Source: Burkholderiales bacterium
GTDB taxonomy: Bacteria > Pseudomonadota > Gammaproteobacteria > Burkholderiales > SG8-39
NCBI GenBank assembly: GCA_023383795.1
Contig: JAHDYJ010000026.1
Coordinates: 1,828 to 44,765 of the forward strand
DNA length: 42,938 nt
Reading direction: 5' to 3'
A program made the translations under genes and the position numbers. Below, piece after piece: positions 33,914 through 42,938 of the stretch (positions are counted from its first letter, which is position 1; every line of letters begins with the position of its first letter). Below the pieces are notes generated by a model. It was not told the origin of the DNA. It ran no database searches and saw nothing but the letters and a program-made list of their open reading frames with translations.

Positions 33914-35401
33914 TCAGCCGCCCGCGCGGTTGAGCAGCGCGCGCGCGAGATCGATGGTCTCGGAGGCGGTGAGACCGATCGGTCCGCTGCCGTGCGCGGC
34001 CGCCGCGTCGGCCGCCGCCGAGTGCAGGTACACGCCGGCTACGAGCGCGCGCTCGGGGTCGAGGCCCTGCGCGAGCAGGCTCGCGATCATGCCGGTGAGC
34101 ACGTCGCCCATGCCTGCGCTCGCCATGCCCGGGTTGCCGGAGGCGTTCACCCACCAGCGTCCGTCGGGCGCCGCGAGCACGGTGCCGTTGCCCTTCAGCG
34201 CGACCCAGCTCCGCAGCCGCCCGGCGATCGTGCGCGCGGCCGCCACGCGGTCGGACTGAACCTCGGCGGACGGCACGCCGAGCAGCCGGCCGGCTTCGGC
34301 CGGGTGCGGCGTGAGCAGCGTCGCCGCCGCGCGGGCGACGACGGCCGACTGCAGCGCGGGGTCCTGCGCGATCAGGTTCAACGCGTCGGCATCGACGACC
34401 AGCGGGCGCTCCGCTCGCAGCGACTGCGCGAGCAGCCGCTCGGCGGCCGCAGCGGTGCCGAGCCCCGGTCCGACCGCGAGCGCGGAGAGCGGCAGTTCGC
34501 TCACGAGCGCCTGCGGATCGCGCAGCATGAGCTCGAGCTGGCCCGCATCGACCTGCGGCGGCCGCGCCGCGAGCAGGCCGAGGAACACCTTGCCGGCGCC
34601 GAGGCGCAGCGCCGCGCGTCCGGCGAGGAGCGCCGCGCCCACCATGCCGTCGGCGCCGCCGACGATGCCGACGCTGCCGGCGAGCCCCTTGTGGAAGTTG
34701 CGCGGCCGCGCGATGAGCGGCGCGCCGAGCAGCGTCGCGTCCACCAGGCGCCCCTGCGGCGGGGCGAGCGCCTCGGCGTCGAGGCCGAGCGCCGCGACCG
34801 CGACCTCGCCGCAATGGTCCGGACCGTCGAGCGTGTAGAGGCCGGGCTTGCGCGCGATGAACGTGATCGTGTGGGTCGCGTGGAACGCGGCGCCCATCAC
34901 CGCGCCGGTGTCGGCGTCGATCCCGCTCGCGACGTCGAGCGCGAGCCGGCGCGCGCACAGCCGCTCGGCCTGCGCGATGAGCTCCGCGTGGCGGCCGCCG
35001 ACCGGCCGCGCGAGCCCGATGCCGAACAGGCCGTCGATCACCAGGTCGTAGCGCGTGCCTTCCGGGATCGATCTCAGCAGGCGGCCGTCCGCGTCGCTCC
35101 ATTTCGCGGCGGCGGCCCTGGCGTCGGGCGGCAGGCGCGCCGCGTCGCCCGCGAGCAGGACGTCGACGCGATAGAACCACTGCCTGAGATGGACCGCAGC
35201 CTCGAGCGCATCGCCGCCGTTGTTGCCCGGACCGGCGAGCACGAGGATGCCGCGCCCGTCGCCGGCGAGCGATCTCGCGCGCTCGGCGGCCGCGAGGCCT
35301 GCGCGCTCCATCAGCGTCGGCTGCGGCCGCTCGGCCGTCGCGCGCGCCTCGAGCGCGCGCATCTCGTCGGTCAGGTAGAGCGGAGCGAAGGACGTCGGCA
35401 T
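33914..35401 (-). CDS. nnr: Bifunctional NAD(P)H-hydrate repair enzyme
   Basis: Metabolite-repair enzyme of 495 residues. The N-terminal epimerase domain (1-210) contains GILVLAGPGNNGGDALEAAVHLR, DGLFGIGLARPVGG and ALDVASGIDADTG. The C-terminal ADP-dependent dehydratase (about 225-490) has GSVGIVGGADGMVGAALLAGRAALRLGAGK, LLTPHPAEAGRLLG and NASGNPGMASAGMGDVLTGMIA. Together they restore NAD(P)H from its hydrate. The ATG is at 35401, 46 bp after the TRAP permease, so it may be read from the same transcript. Confidence 0.96.
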   Translation of the reverse strand: MPTSFAPLYLTDEMRALEARATAERPQPTLMERAGLAAAERARSLAGDGRGILVLAGPGNNGGDALEAAVHLRQWFYRVDVLLAGDAARLPPDARAAAAKWSDADGRLLRSIPEGTRYDLVIDGLFGIGLARPVGGRHAELIAQAERLCARRLALDVASGIDADTGAVMGAAFHATHTITFIARKPGLYTLDGPDHCGEVAVAALGLDAEALAPPQGRLVDATLLGAPLIARPRNFHKGLAGSVGIVGGADGMVGAALLAGRAALRLGAGKVFLGLLAARPPQVDAGQLELMLRDPQALVSELPLSALAVGPGLGTAAAAERLLAQSLRAERPLVVDADALNLIAQDPALQSAVVARAAATLLTPHPAEAGRLLGVPSAEVQSDRVAAARTIAGRLRSWVALKGNGTVLAAPDGRWWVNASGNPGMASAGMGDVLTGMIASLLAQGLDPERALVAGVYLHSAAADAAAAHGSGPIGLTASETIDLARALLNRAGG

Positions 35402-35447
35402 GCCGCCGCGGAGTGTAGCGCGTCGCGCGCGATCGGCGCCGGCCGCG

Positions 35448-36755
35448 TCACCCGGCCGCCGCCATGCGCGCGGGCAGCCACGTCGCGAGCTCGGGAAACG
35501 CCACGATCACGACGACCGCCACCAGCAGGATCACGAAGAACGGCAGCGCCGCGCGTGCGACGGCGAGGATGTCGTCGCCGGTGAGCCCCTGCAGGACGAA
35601 CAGGTTGAACCCGACCGGCGGGGTGATCTGCGCCATCTCGACCACCAGCACGATGTAGATGCCGAACCAGATGCGGTCGATGCCCGCCGCCTCGACCATG
35701 GGCAGGATCACCGAGGTGGTGAGCACCACCACCGAGATGCCGTCGAGGAAGCAGCCGAGCACGACGAAGAAGATCGTCAGCGCGACGATCAGCATGTGCG
35801 GCGAGAGCTCGAGCGCCGACATCCCCTCGGCGAGCCGCCGCGGGATGCCGGTGAAGCCCATCGCGACCGAGAGAAAGGCGGCGCCCGCCAGGATGAACGC
35901 GATCATGCACGAGGTCCTGGTCGCGCCCATCAGGCTCGCGACGAAGCTCGCGCGCGTGAGCGTGCCGGAGAGCCAGGAGAGCACCAGAGAGAGCAGCACG
36001 CCGACGGCGGCGGCATCGGTCGGCGAGGCGATCCCGAGGTAGATCGAGGCGATGACCCCCGCGATCAGCAGCACCACCGGCGCGAGCCGCCTCAGGCCGA
36101 CGATCCGCTGCGACCACGCGACGTCCGCCGCCGCGGCCGGGACCCGCTTCGGGTTGAGCAGCGCCCACAGGACCACGTAGCCCATGAACATCAGCACGAG
36201 CATCACCCCGGGCAGCACGCCGGCGATGAACAGGCGCGCGATCGACTCCTCGGTCGCGACGCCGTACACGATCAGGATGATGGACGGCGGGATCAGCAAC
36301 CCGAGCGTGCCCGAGCCGGCGAGCGTCCCGATCGCCATGCGCCGGTCGTAGCCGCGCCCGATCAGCTCCGGCATCGACATCTTGCCGATCGTGGCGGCGG
36401 TCGCCGCGGAGGAGCCGGACACCGCCGCGAAGATGCCGCAGCCGAGGATGTTCACGTGCAGCAGGCGGCCGGGAATGCGCGTGAGCCACGGCGCGAGGCC
36501 GGCGAAGAGGTCCTCGGAGAGGCGGGTGCGAAACAGGATCTCGCCCATCCAGATGAAGAGCGGCAGTGCGGCGAGCGCCCAGGAGCTGCTCGAGCCCCAC
36601 GAGGTGGTCGCGAGCACCTGGCCTAGCGGCGCCTGGGTGAAGAGCGCCATCGCCACCATGGCCACGCCGAGCAGCGCGAACGCCACCCACACGCCGCTGC
36701 CGAGCAGGGCGAAGAGCAGCACGACGAGCAGCAGGGAGAGCGCGGTCGCTTCCAT
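35448..36755 (-). CDS. dctM: TRAP transporter large permease (DctM family)
   Basis: Inner-membrane subunit of 435 residues with about 11-12 helices, using the sodium gradient. Characteristic segments are LPLFIWMGEILFRT, HVNILGCGIFAAVSGSSAATAATIGKMSMPEL, GTLAGSGTLGLLIPPSIILIVYG and VVEMAQITPPVGFNLFVLQ. I chose ATG 36755, which shares one base with the small-permease stop (TGATG). The substrate is a carboxylate or similar, not known. Confidence 0.95.
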   Translation of the reverse strand: MEATALSLLLVVLLFALLGSGVWVAFALLGVAMVAMALFTQAPLGQVLATTSWGSSSSWALAALPLFIWMGEILFRTRLSEDLFAGLAPWLTRIPGRLLHVNILGCGIFAAVSGSSAATAATIGKMSMPELIGRGYDRRMAIGTLAGSGTLGLLIPPSIILIVYGVATEESIARLFIAGVLPGVMLVLMFMGYVVLWALLNPKRVPAAAADVAWSQRIVGLRRLAPVVLLIAGVIASIYLGIASPTDAAAVGVLLSLVLSWLSGTLTRASFVASLMGATRTSCMIAFILAGAAFLSVAMGFTGIPRRLAEGMSALELSPHMLIVALTIFFVVLGCFLDGISVVVLTTSVILPMVEAAGIDRIWFGIYIVLVVEMAQITPPVGFNLFVLQGLTGDDILAVARAALPFFVILLVAVVVIVAFPELATWLPARMAAAG

Positions 36756-37309
36756 CACTCGTGCTCCGCGGCCGACGCCTGCGCAGCCGCGCCGTAGCTG
36801 GGGACGCGCCCGCGCAGGAGCGCCGCCAGGTCGTCGGCGAACGCGATGGTCAGCACGGCGAGCCCGAGCGCCATGCCCGACTGCGGAATCCAGAGCGGAA
36901 CGGCGATGATTCCGGGCGATGGATCCCCGAACTCGAACGATTCCAGGACCAGGCCGAAGCTGTACCACGCAAAGAAGCCGGACACGAACGTGCCGACGGC
37001 GACGCACCACAGCTCGACCCAGTGCCGGGCGCGCGGACCCAGACGGTGCACCAGCAGCTCGACGCGGATGTGCGCGCCGTGCCGGAGCGTGTACGCGAGC
37101 GCGAAGAAGGACGACGCGGCGAGGAAGAAGCCGGCGAACTCGGCGTAGGAGGGGATCAGCAGCCCGTACGGCTCGCCGCCGAACGCCTTGATCAGCGCGT
37201 CGACCAGGTTGGCGCCGACCTGCGCCAGGACGATGACCGCGATCGCGACCAGGAACGCCGCGGCGAGCGCGCCGCTCGCGCGGTACAGCCAGTCGAGAGA
37301 CACGCGCAT
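36755..37309 (-). CDS. dctQ: TRAP transporter small permease (DctQ family)
   Basis: A 184-residue membrane protein with four helices, first at ALAAAFLVAIAVIVLAQVG, typical of DctQ. HGAHIRVELLVHRLGPRARHW is the conserved loop. It links the binding protein and large permease. It starts 73 bp after dctP; the spacer holds only weak inverted repeats around CGGGGA/TCCCCG. Confidence 0.93.
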   Translation of the reverse strand: MRVSLDWLYRASGALAAAFLVAIAVIVLAQVGANLVDALIKAFGGEPYGLLIPSYAEFAGFFLAASSFFALAYTLRHGAHIRVELLVHRLGPRARHWVELWCVAVGTFVSGFFAWYSFGLVLESFEFGDPSPGIIAVPLWIPQSGMALGLAVLTIAFADDLAALLRGRVPSYGAAAQASAAEHE

Positions 37310-37382
37310 GGCCTGGCCCGGATGCGGGCTCGGGGAAACCGCGGGGACGGCGCGTGCGCGCGCGATCCCCGGGCTCGCGCGG

Positions 37383-38357
37383 CTACTTCTGGTAGGCCTT
37401 CAGGATCGCCTGTCCGTCGGCGCCGGCCTTCTTCACCCACTCGTCGGTCATCTGCTTGCCGATCGCCTTCAGGCCTTTCATCAGCTCCGGCGACGGCGGC
37501 GAATGGATGGTCATGCCGTTCTGCTTGAGCACTGCGGTCTTCTCGGCCGTCTCCTTCATGCTCATCTCCCAGCCGCGCGTCTCGGCGCGCTTCGCCGCGT
37601 CGAGCACGGCTTGCCGCGTTGCCTCGTCGAGCCCGCGGAACGCGCGCTTGTTGACGACGACCGCGTTCTTCGGCAGCCAGGCCTGGGTGTCATGGTAATG
37701 CTTGACGAAGTCCCACGCCTTCGAGTTCGCGCCGGTCGACGGCGAGGTGATCATCGATTCGACCCGGCCAGTCGTGAACGCCTGCGGGATGTCGGGCACC
37801 TCGACCTGGGTCGGCACCGCGCCGGCGAGCGAAGCGAGCTTCTGCGTCGCGGTATTGTAGGCGCGGAATTTCAGGCCCTTCATGTCGTCGGGCGACTTCA
37901 GCTCGCTCTTCGCGTACAGGCCCTGCGGCGGCCACGGCACCGCGTAGAGCACCATCAGCCCTTCCTTGTCGAGCACCTTCTCGACCTGGGCGCGCGAGGC
38001 GTTCCACAGCTTCCTCGCGTCGTCGTAGCCGGTGGCGAGGAACGGCACCGAGTCCACCTCGAACACCGGGTTCTCGTTGGCCAGCAGCGACACCAGGAAC
38101 TCACCGATCGGCACCTGGCCGCCGCGCACCGCATTCTTGATCTCCGGGTGCTTGAAGAGCGATCCGTTGCTGTGGATCTTGATCTCGAGCTTGCCGCCGC
38201 TCGCCTTCTTCACCTCCTCGGCGAACTGCATGATGTTCTGGGTGTGGAAGTTCGCGTCCGGATACGGCGTCGGCATGTCCCACTTGGTCTGGGCGAACGC
38301 CGGCGCCGCGCCGAACGCGCCGGCGAGAATGGCGACGGCGAGGCTGTTCTTGCTCAT
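37383..38357 (-). CDS. dctP: TRAP transporter substrate-binding protein (DctP family)
   Basis: A 324-residue periplasmic protein. The signal peptide LAVAILAGAFGAAPAFAQ is cleaved before TKWDMPTPYPD. KFRAYNTATQKLASLAGAVPTQVEVPDIPQAFTTGRVESMITSPSTG contains the usual ligand-arginine region. It binds a carboxylic acid in most characterised cases; the actual ligand is unknown. The ATG at 38357 has a GGAGGA site and a promoter upstream at 38429-38457. It is the first gene of dctPQM. Confidence 0.95.
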   Translation of the reverse strand: MSKNSLAVAILAGAFGAAPAFAQTKWDMPTPYPDANFHTQNIMQFAEEVKKASGGKLEIKIHSNGSLFKHPEIKNAVRGGQVPIGEFLVSLLANENPVFEVDSVPFLATGYDDARKLWNASRAQVEKVLDKEGLMVLYAVPWPPQGLYAKSELKSPDDMKGLKFRAYNTATQKLASLAGAVPTQVEVPDIPQAFTTGRVESMITSPSTGANSKAWDFVKHYHDTQAWLPKNAVVVNKRAFRGLDEATRQAVLDAAKRAETRGWEMSMKETAEKTAVLKQNGMTIHSPPSPELMKGLKAIGKQMTDEWVKKAGADGQAILKAYQK

Positions 38358-38732
38358 GGCGGCTCCTCCGCTGGTGGACTCGGGACTCGGGCCGGCGTCT
38401 CCGAACGGATGCCGGCATGCACAGTGGCACGCTAATCGAGCGGTCGGGGGCTGTCAACGGGCAGCGCGGTACCGAGATCTCGCTCGGCGCCTCGCCTCGC
38501 TGCCACGCCGCGCTTTACGAGGACTTGACGTCGACCGCGCGTGCCACCCTCGGCGGCCGCACCGGGCCGGCGCCTGCAGCCGCAAACGCCGACCGCCAGG
38601 TCCCGGTTCGCGGCGGCCAGTCGACACGCGACTGCTGGCTGCCACGAACCACCCGTGACGGAGGGCGCGGCCGAAGCCGCCGGCCCGGCGCAGCCGCCGA
38701 TGCCGGAGTCGACGGCGGCCCGATCGCTTTGG
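38358..38732. other. 375-bp spacer before the TRAP operon
   Basis: Non-coding as far as I can see: no open frame with family-like sequence or a ribosome site. It holds the TRAP promoter (38429-38457) near its left end. At 38618-38634 there is a small CAGTCG/CGACTG hairpin. No heptad repeat is present. It could hold a small RNA or an operator, but I see no specific sign of one. Confidence 0.5.
38429..38457 (-). promoter_or_regulatory. Sigma-70 promoter of the TRAP operon
   Basis: On the minus strand a perfect TTGACA (38457-38452), a 17-bp spacer and TAGCGT (38434-38429, 3 of 6). Predicted start near 38422, leader about 65 nt to ATG 38357. Confidence 0.6.
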
Positions 38733-39830
38733 TCAGAGCCGCCCGACGACCTCGTCGGCGATCGCGAGCGAGGCGGTGATGCCGGGCGACTCGATGCCGA
38801 AGAGGTTCACGAGGCCGGGTACGCCGTGCTCGGCGGGACCCTGGATCAGGAAGTCGGCGGCGGGGGCGTCGGGGCCGACGATCTTCGGGCGGATGCCGGC
38901 GTACGCGGGCTGCAGGCGGCCGTCCCGGAGACCCGGCCAGTACTCGCGGATCGCGGCGTAGAAGCCGTCGGCGCGGCGCGGATCGACGCGATAGTCGATG
39001 CGCTCGATCCACTCGACATCGGGGCCGAAGCGCGCCTGCCCGCCGAGATCGATCGTGACGTGCACGCCGAGCCCGGCCTGGTTGGGCATCGGATAGACGA
39101 GGTGCGCGAACGGCGCGCGACCGGCGAGGCTGTAGTAGTTGCCCTTCGCGTAGTAGGTCGGCGGCACGTGCCCGCGCGGAAAGCCGGCGATCCCCGCGGC
39201 GAGGCGCTGGGCGTGCAGCCCGGCGCTGTTCACGACCGCGCGCGCACGGAGCCGCATCGGCCCGGCGCCGCCGACGTCGAGCTCGATGCCGCCGTCGGCG
39301 ACGCGGCCGCCGGCGACCGGGCTGCGCAGCACGACGACCGCGCCGCGCGCCTCGGCGTCGCCCTGCAGCGCGAGCATGTAGGCATGGCTGTCGAGGATGC
39401 CGGTGGAGGGCGAGAGCAGCGCCGCCACGCAGCGCAGCTCGGGCTCGAGCGCCGCCGCCTCCGCGCCGGTGAGCTCGCGCAGATCGAGGACGCCGTTCGC
39501 CTGCGCCTGCGCGCGCAGCCTGGCGAGCCGCGGAACCTGGTCGGCGGCGGTCGCGACGATCAGCTTGCCGCAGTTGCGATGCGGCACGCCGCGCTCGGCG
39601 CAATAGCGGTACAGGGCCTGCTTGCCCGCGACGCACAGCCGGGCCTTGGCCGAGCCCGGCGGGTAGTAGATGCCAGCGTGGATCACCTCGCTCGAGCGCG
39701 AGCTCGTCTCGGTGCCGATCGCGTCGGCCGCCTCGAGCACGACCACGTCGCGGCCGCCGAGCGCGAGCGCGCGCGCGACCGCCAGCCCGACCGCGCCGGC
39801 GCCGATCACCGCGGCATCAATCGTCTCCAT
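38733..39830 (-). CDS. lhgO: FAD-dependent L-2-hydroxyglutarate oxidase-like protein
   Basis: A 365-residue flavoprotein of the DAO family. FAD motif GAGAVG (10-15) in [35 protein letters not shown] is the LhgO signature, and the C-terminus [16 protein letters not shown] binds FAD. It probably oxidises L-2-hydroxyglutarate or a related 2-hydroxy acid at the membrane. The length is slightly shorter than E. coli LhgO. The ATG at 39830 lies inside the end of the MFS gene (14-bp overlap), so the two are coupled. Confidence 0.88.
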   Translation of the reverse strand: METIDAAVIGAGAVGLAVARALALGGRDVVVLEAADAIGTETSSRSSEVIHAGIYYPPGSAKARLCVAGKQALYRYCAERGVPHRNCGKLIVATAADQVPRLARLRAQAQANGVLDLRELTGAEAAALEPELRCVAALLSPSTGILDSHAYMLALQGDAEARGAVVVLRSPVAGGRVADGGIELDVGGAGPMRLRARAVVNSAGLHAQRLAAGIAGFPRGHVPPTYYAKGNYYSLAGRAPFAHLVYPMPNQAGLGVHVTIDLGGQARFGPDVEWIERIDYRVDPRRADGFYAAIREYWPGLRDGRLQPAYAGIRPKIVGPDAPAADFLIQGPAEHGVPGLVNLFGIESPGITASLAIADEVVGRL

Positions 39831-41031
39831 GCGCGCTTCCCGACGCGTCTCGTGCCCACCGCAGGCGCAGCGTCTCCACGGCGACCGCGGTGACGCCGGC
39901 CAGCGCGACGGCCGCCGCCATCGGGCGGGCCGTGCCGTCGTACAGCACGCCGAGCGCCGCGCTCACGACCGCACCGAGGCCGAACTGCCCGGCGCCGAGC
40001 AGCGACGCGGCCGCGCCGGCCGACTGCGGAAACGGGGTCATCGCCAGCGCGGTCGCATGCGGCAGGACGAAGCTGAACGCGAACATGTATACCATCATCG
40101 GCAGCACGACCGCGGTCCAGTGCGACGCGCCCGACCACGCCAGCAGCGCCATCGCGACGCCGGCGGCCGCGCAGAGACGCGTGCCGAAGCGCAGCATGCG
40201 GGCGATGCCGGCGCGGCCCACCCAGCGGCTGCTGTAGAACGCGCCGACGATCTGCCCCACCATCACCGCCGCGAACAGCGCGCCGTACCCGGCCGCCGTC
40301 ACGCCGGCGCGGCCGACCAGCGCGAAGCTCGAGTTGGCGAGGAACGCGTAGAGCCCGATCTGCGCGCAGAGCAGCGTGGCGAGCGGCGCGACGAACCGCG
40401 CGTCCGCGAGCAGCGCGCCGAAGCTCGCCGCGATGCGCGCGGGATGGATCGAGCGGCGCTCGCCCGGCGCGGTCTCCGCGAGCCCGAGCGCGACCGCCGC
40501 GCCGAGCGCGGCGGCCATCGCGGCGTGGAAGGCGAACACCGCCTGCCAGCCCGACCAGACGATCAGCGCGCCCGCGATCAGCGGAGCGGTGATCGGCACG
40601 AACCCGAACACGATCTGCATCTGCGCGAGCAGCCGCGCCGCCTGCTCGTGCGCGTGCATGTCGCGCACGATGCTGCGCGCGACGACCGGTCCGCTCGACA
40701 TCGCCAGACCCTGGAGCAGTCGCATCGCGACCAGCGCGGGCGCGGACTCGGCGAGCGTGCAGCCGACGCTCGCGCCCAGGAACACGGCGCAGCCGGCGAG
40801 CAGCGCGGGCCGGCGTCCGAAGCGGTCCGAGAACGGGCCCCACGCGAGCTGGCCGGCCGCGACGCCGAGGAAGTAGGTGGTGAGGCCGAGCTGCACGAGC
40901 GCCGGCTCGGCGCCGAGGTCGCGCGCGATCGCCGGCATCGCCGGCAGGAACGAATCGGTGCCGAGCGGCGTCAGCGCGAGCAGCAGGCCGAGCAGCACGG
41001 TGAGCCAGACCGAGGACGGGGAGAGCGGCAT
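39817..41031 (-). CDS. Bcr/CflA-family MFS multidrug exporter
   Basis: A 404-residue major facilitator with 12 predicted helices. [21 protein letters not shown] at the first helix is the Bcr/CflA signature; [16 protein letters not shown] is the loop 2-3 motif A. It exports drugs or small molecules by proton antiport; the substrate is unknown. ATG 41031 (MPLSPSS) is chosen over ATG 41085 because a -10-like box (TAGACT, 41081-41076) lies between them. It is translated before lhgO. Confidence 0.9.
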   Translation of the reverse strand: MPLSPSSVWLTVLLGLLLALTPLGTDSFLPAMPAIARDLGAEPALVQLGLTTYFLGVAAGQLAWGPFSDRFGRRPALLAGCAVFLGASVGCTLAESAPALVAMRLLQGLAMSSGPVVARSIVRDMHAHEQAARLLAQMQIVFGFVPITAPLIAGALIVWSGWQAVFAFHAAMAAALGAAVALGLAETAPGERRSIHPARIAASFGALLADARFVAPLATLLCAQIGLYAFLANSSFALVGRAGVTAAGYGALFAAVMVGQIVGAFYSSRWVGRAGIARMLRFGTRLCAAAGVAMALLAWSGASHWTAVVLPMMVYMFAFSFVLPHATALAMTPFPQSAGAAASLLGAGQFGLGAVVSAALGVLYDGTARPMAAAVALAGVTAVAVETLRLRWARDASGSAHGDD

Positions 41032-41075
41032 CGCGCGGGAGGCCGCGCGGCGTTGCGGCCGCGCACGGGCGGCGG

Positions 41076-41081
41076 AGTCTA
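41076..41081 (-). promoter_or_regulatory. Possible -10 box of the MFS/lhgO unit
   Basis: TAGACT on the minus strand, predicted start near 41069, leader about 38 nt to ATG 41031. There is no clear -35. Confidence 0.3.
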
Positions 41082-41093
41082 GCACGGCGCGGT

Positions 41094-41099
41094 TAGAAT
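41094..41099 (+). promoter_or_regulatory. TAGAAT box placed for leaderless transcription
   Basis: TAGAAT lies 6 nt before ATG 41106, so +1 would coincide with the start codon; the intervening bases CCCGCC offer no ribosome site. No TTGACA-like -35 is seen. Confidence 0.4.
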
Positions 41100-41105
41100 C
41101 CCGCC

Positions 41106-42938
41106 ATGAGCACCGAAGAAGGCGGCACGGGCGGGCAGGACGGTCGCTGGCACTTCTGGATCGACCGCGGGGGCACGTTCACCGACGTGGTCGCGCGGCG
41201 GCCGGACGGCGCCGTGCTCGCGCACAAGCTGCTCTCGGAGAACCCGGAGCGCTACCGCGACGCGGCGATCGCCGGCATCCGGCACCTCCTCGGCGTCGCA
41301 CCGGACGACGCGATTCCGGGCGAGCGCATCGCGGCCGTGAAGATGGGCACCACGGTCGCGACGAACGCGCTGCTCGAGCGCAAGGGCGAGCGCACCGCGC
41401 TCTTCGTGACGCGCGGATTCCGCGACCAGCTGCGCATCGGCTACCAGAACCGACCGCGGCTGTTCGCGCTGAGGATCGAGCTGCCCGAGCTGCTGTACGC
41501 GCAGGTGTTCGAGGTGGGCGAGCGCGTGGGCGCGCACGGCGACGTGCTGGTGCCGCTCGACGCCGACGGCGCGCGCCGCGACCTGCAGGCCGCCTACGAC
41601 GCCGGCTTCCGCTCGGTCGCGATCGTGTTCATGCACGGTTACCGCTACTCCGCTCACGAGCGCGCGGTCGCGGCGCTGGCGCGGGAGATCGGCTTCACCC
41701 AGGTGTCCGCGTCGCACGAGGTCTCGCCGCTGATGAAATTCGTCGCGCGCGGCGACACGACGGTCGTCGACGCGTACCTCTCGCCGATCCTGCGGCGCTA
41801 CGTCGACCGGGTCGCGGCCGAGCTGCCCGGCGTCCGGCTCATGTTCATGCAGTCGAACGGCGGCCTCACCGACGCGCGGCTGTTCCAGGGCAAGGACGCG
41901 ATCCTCTCGGGCCCCGCGGGCGGGATCGTCGGCGCGGTGCGCACCGCCGCCGCGGCCGGGTTCGAGAGGATCATCGGCTTCGACATGGGCGGCACCTCGA
42001 CCGACGTGTCGCACTACGCCGGCGAGTTCGAGCGCACCTTCGAGACGCTGGTGGCCGGCGTGCGCATGCGCGCGCCGATGATGAGCATCCATACGGTGGC
42101 CGCCGGCGGCGGATCGATCCTGCACTTCGACGGCGCGCGCTACCGCGTCGGGCCGGACTCGGCCGGCGCGGACCCCGGCCCGGCGAGCTACCGGCGCGGC
42201 GGACCGCTCGCGGTCACCGACGCGAACGTGATGCTCGGCAAGATCCAGCCCGGGCATTTCCCGCCGGTGTTCGGGCCGAGCGGCGACCAGCCGCTCGATG
42301 CCGAGGGCGTGCGGGCGAGGTTCGCGGCGCTCGCGCGCGAGATACACGCGGCCACCGGCGACACGCGCACGCCGGAGGCGGTCGCCGAGGGCTTCGTCCA
42401 GATCGCGGTCGGCAACATGGCGAACGCGATCAAGCAGATCTCGGTGCAGCGCGGCCACGACGTCACCGGGTACACGCTGGTGTGCTTCGGCGGCGCGGCC
42501 GGCCAGCACGCGTGCCTCGTGGCCGACGCGCTCGGCATGGAGACGATCTTCATCCACCCGCTCGCCGGGGTGCTGTCGGCCTACGGGATGGGCCTCGCCG
42601 ACATCGCCGCCCTGCGCGAGCAGACGGTCGAGGCGCCGCTCGACGAGGCGGCGCTCGCGCCGATCGGACGGGCGCTCGACGGCCTCGCCGCGGCGGCCCG
42701 CGACGAGGTCGTCGCGCAGGGCGTGCCGGCGGCGCGCGTGCGCGTGGTTCGGCGCGTGCACCTCAAGTACGACGGCACCGACACCGCGCTCGTCGTGCCG
42801 CACGGCTCGCTCGCGGAGATGACCGCGGAGTTCGAGGCGGCCTACAAGCAGCGCTTCAGCTTCCTGATGCCCGACCGCCGGCTGATCGCCGAGGCGGTCT
42901 CGGTCGAGGCTCTCGGCGGGGCCGCGGCGCCGGCGGCG
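41106..42938 (+). CDS. 5-oxoprolinase/hydantoinase A family protein (partial)
   Basis: The first 611 residues, still open at the window edge. The N-terminal hydantoinase A motif [64 protein letters not shown] and [11 protein letters not shown] are diagnostic of the HyuA half. Closest in character to ATP-dependent 5-oxoprolinase, where HyuA and HyuB halves are fused in a chain of about 1200 residues; the HyuB part would lie to the right. It hydrolyses 5-oxoproline to glutamate at ATP cost. ATG 41106 is the only sensible start and has no Shine-Dalgarno site. Confidence 0.92.
   Translation, partial: MSTEEGGTGGQDGRWHFWIDRGGTFTDVVARRPDGAVLAHKLLSENPERYRDAAIAGIRHLLGVAPDDAIPGERIAAVKMGTTVATNALLERKGERTALFVTRGFRDQLRIGYQNRPRLFALRIELPELLYAQVFEVGERVGAHGDVLVPLDADGARRDLQAAYDAGFRSVAIVFMHGYRYSAHERAVAALAREIGFTQVSASHEVSPLMKFVARGDTTVVDAYLSPILRRYVDRVAAELPGVRLMFMQSNGGLTDARLFQGKDAILSGPAGGIVGAVRTAAAAGFERIIGFDMGGTSTDVSHYAGEFERTFETLVAGVRMRAPMMSIHTVAAGGGSILHFDGARYRVGPDSAGADPGPASYRRGGPLAVTDANVMLGKIQPGHFPPVFGPSGDQPLDAEGVRARFAALAREIHAATGDTRTPEAVAEGFVQIAVGNMANAIKQISVQRGHDVTGYTLVCFGGAAGQHACLVADALGMETIFIHPLAGVLSAYGMGLADIAALREQTVEAPLDEAALAPIGRALDGLAAAARDEVVAQGVPAARVRVVRRVHLKYDGTDTALVVPHGSLAEMTAEFEAAYKQRFSFLMPDRRLIAEAVSVEALGGAAAPAA

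Noticed and set aside
32171..35584. 1137-codon plus-strand frame opposite the ABC exporter and nnr
   Set aside because: Repetitive Arg/Glu/Ala translation; the minus strand encodes two full-length known enzymes.
37326..37376. Hairpin in the dctP-dctQ spacer
   Set aside because: Only 6 bp (CGGGGA/TCCCCG) pair convincingly; GC-rich DNA gives many such matches.
41079..42803. 574-codon minus-strand frame opposite the oxoprolinase
   Set aside because: The plus strand carries clear HyuA motifs; the opposite frame is His/Arg-rich noise.

Overview
The window is a GC-rich (about 70 % by eye), gene-dense bacterial chromosome segment. It carries 41 protein genes, one tRNA and almost no mobile DNA. DUF1841 and DUF3422 proteins, a dapA-bamC pair, Bpt next to Aat, an RnfB-like ferredoxin beside nth and pyrD, and a Bcr/CflA exporter point to a betaproteobacterium. 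Burkholderiales or a neighbouring order is likely, but this is inferred from gene content and not from a marker gene.

Layout. 1-5131 (minus) is a compact run: Tat-exported Rieske protein, aat, bpt, pyrD, rsxB-like ferredoxin, nth, DUF1841. It is preceded by a good sigma-70 promoter and ends in tandem hairpins. 5323-9064 holds a Nudix hydrolase (minus), a MoxR-type ATPase with its VWA/metallopeptidase-like partner, and an AlgH protein that carries a signal peptide. 9102-12492 (minus) codes for acetoacetyl-CoA synthetase, an SDR protein lacking the usual catalytic Ser, and a type II haloacid dehalogenase. 12707-16897 holds an acyl-CoA synthetase, DUF3422, a MaoC hydratase (minus) and a zeta-class GST (maleylacetoacetate isomerase). 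16985-21118 (minus) is a four-gene sugar-type ABC importer in which every junction overlaps by 4 bp, preceded by tRNA-Arg(CCU).

21421-28782 (plus) codes for three SAM methyltransferases (one exported), an aldehyde dehydrogenase, DUF924, dapA, bamC and an MBL hydrolase. 28843-35401 holds a small lipoprotein, a hypothetical protein, a ribosomal-oxygenase-like cupin protein, peroxiredoxin-slyD, a YddA-type ABC exporter and nnr. 35448-38357 (minus) is a TRAP transporter (P, Q, M). 38733-41031 (minus) holds a 2-hydroxyglutarate oxidase-like flavoprotein and an MFS exporter. The last gene, a 5-oxoprolinase/hydantoinase A homologue, runs off the right edge.

Most genes are housekeeping or catabolic. 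No CRISPR array, phage, transposase or defence locus is visible. The most unusual signals are non-coding. Four intergenic spots carry degenerate heptanucleotide (7-bp period) repeats that start at or within a few bases of stop codons; two of them are arranged as inverted arms. Two genes (the RoxA-like gene and the oxoprolinase) have a -10 box exactly 6 nt before the ATG, predicting leaderless transcripts.
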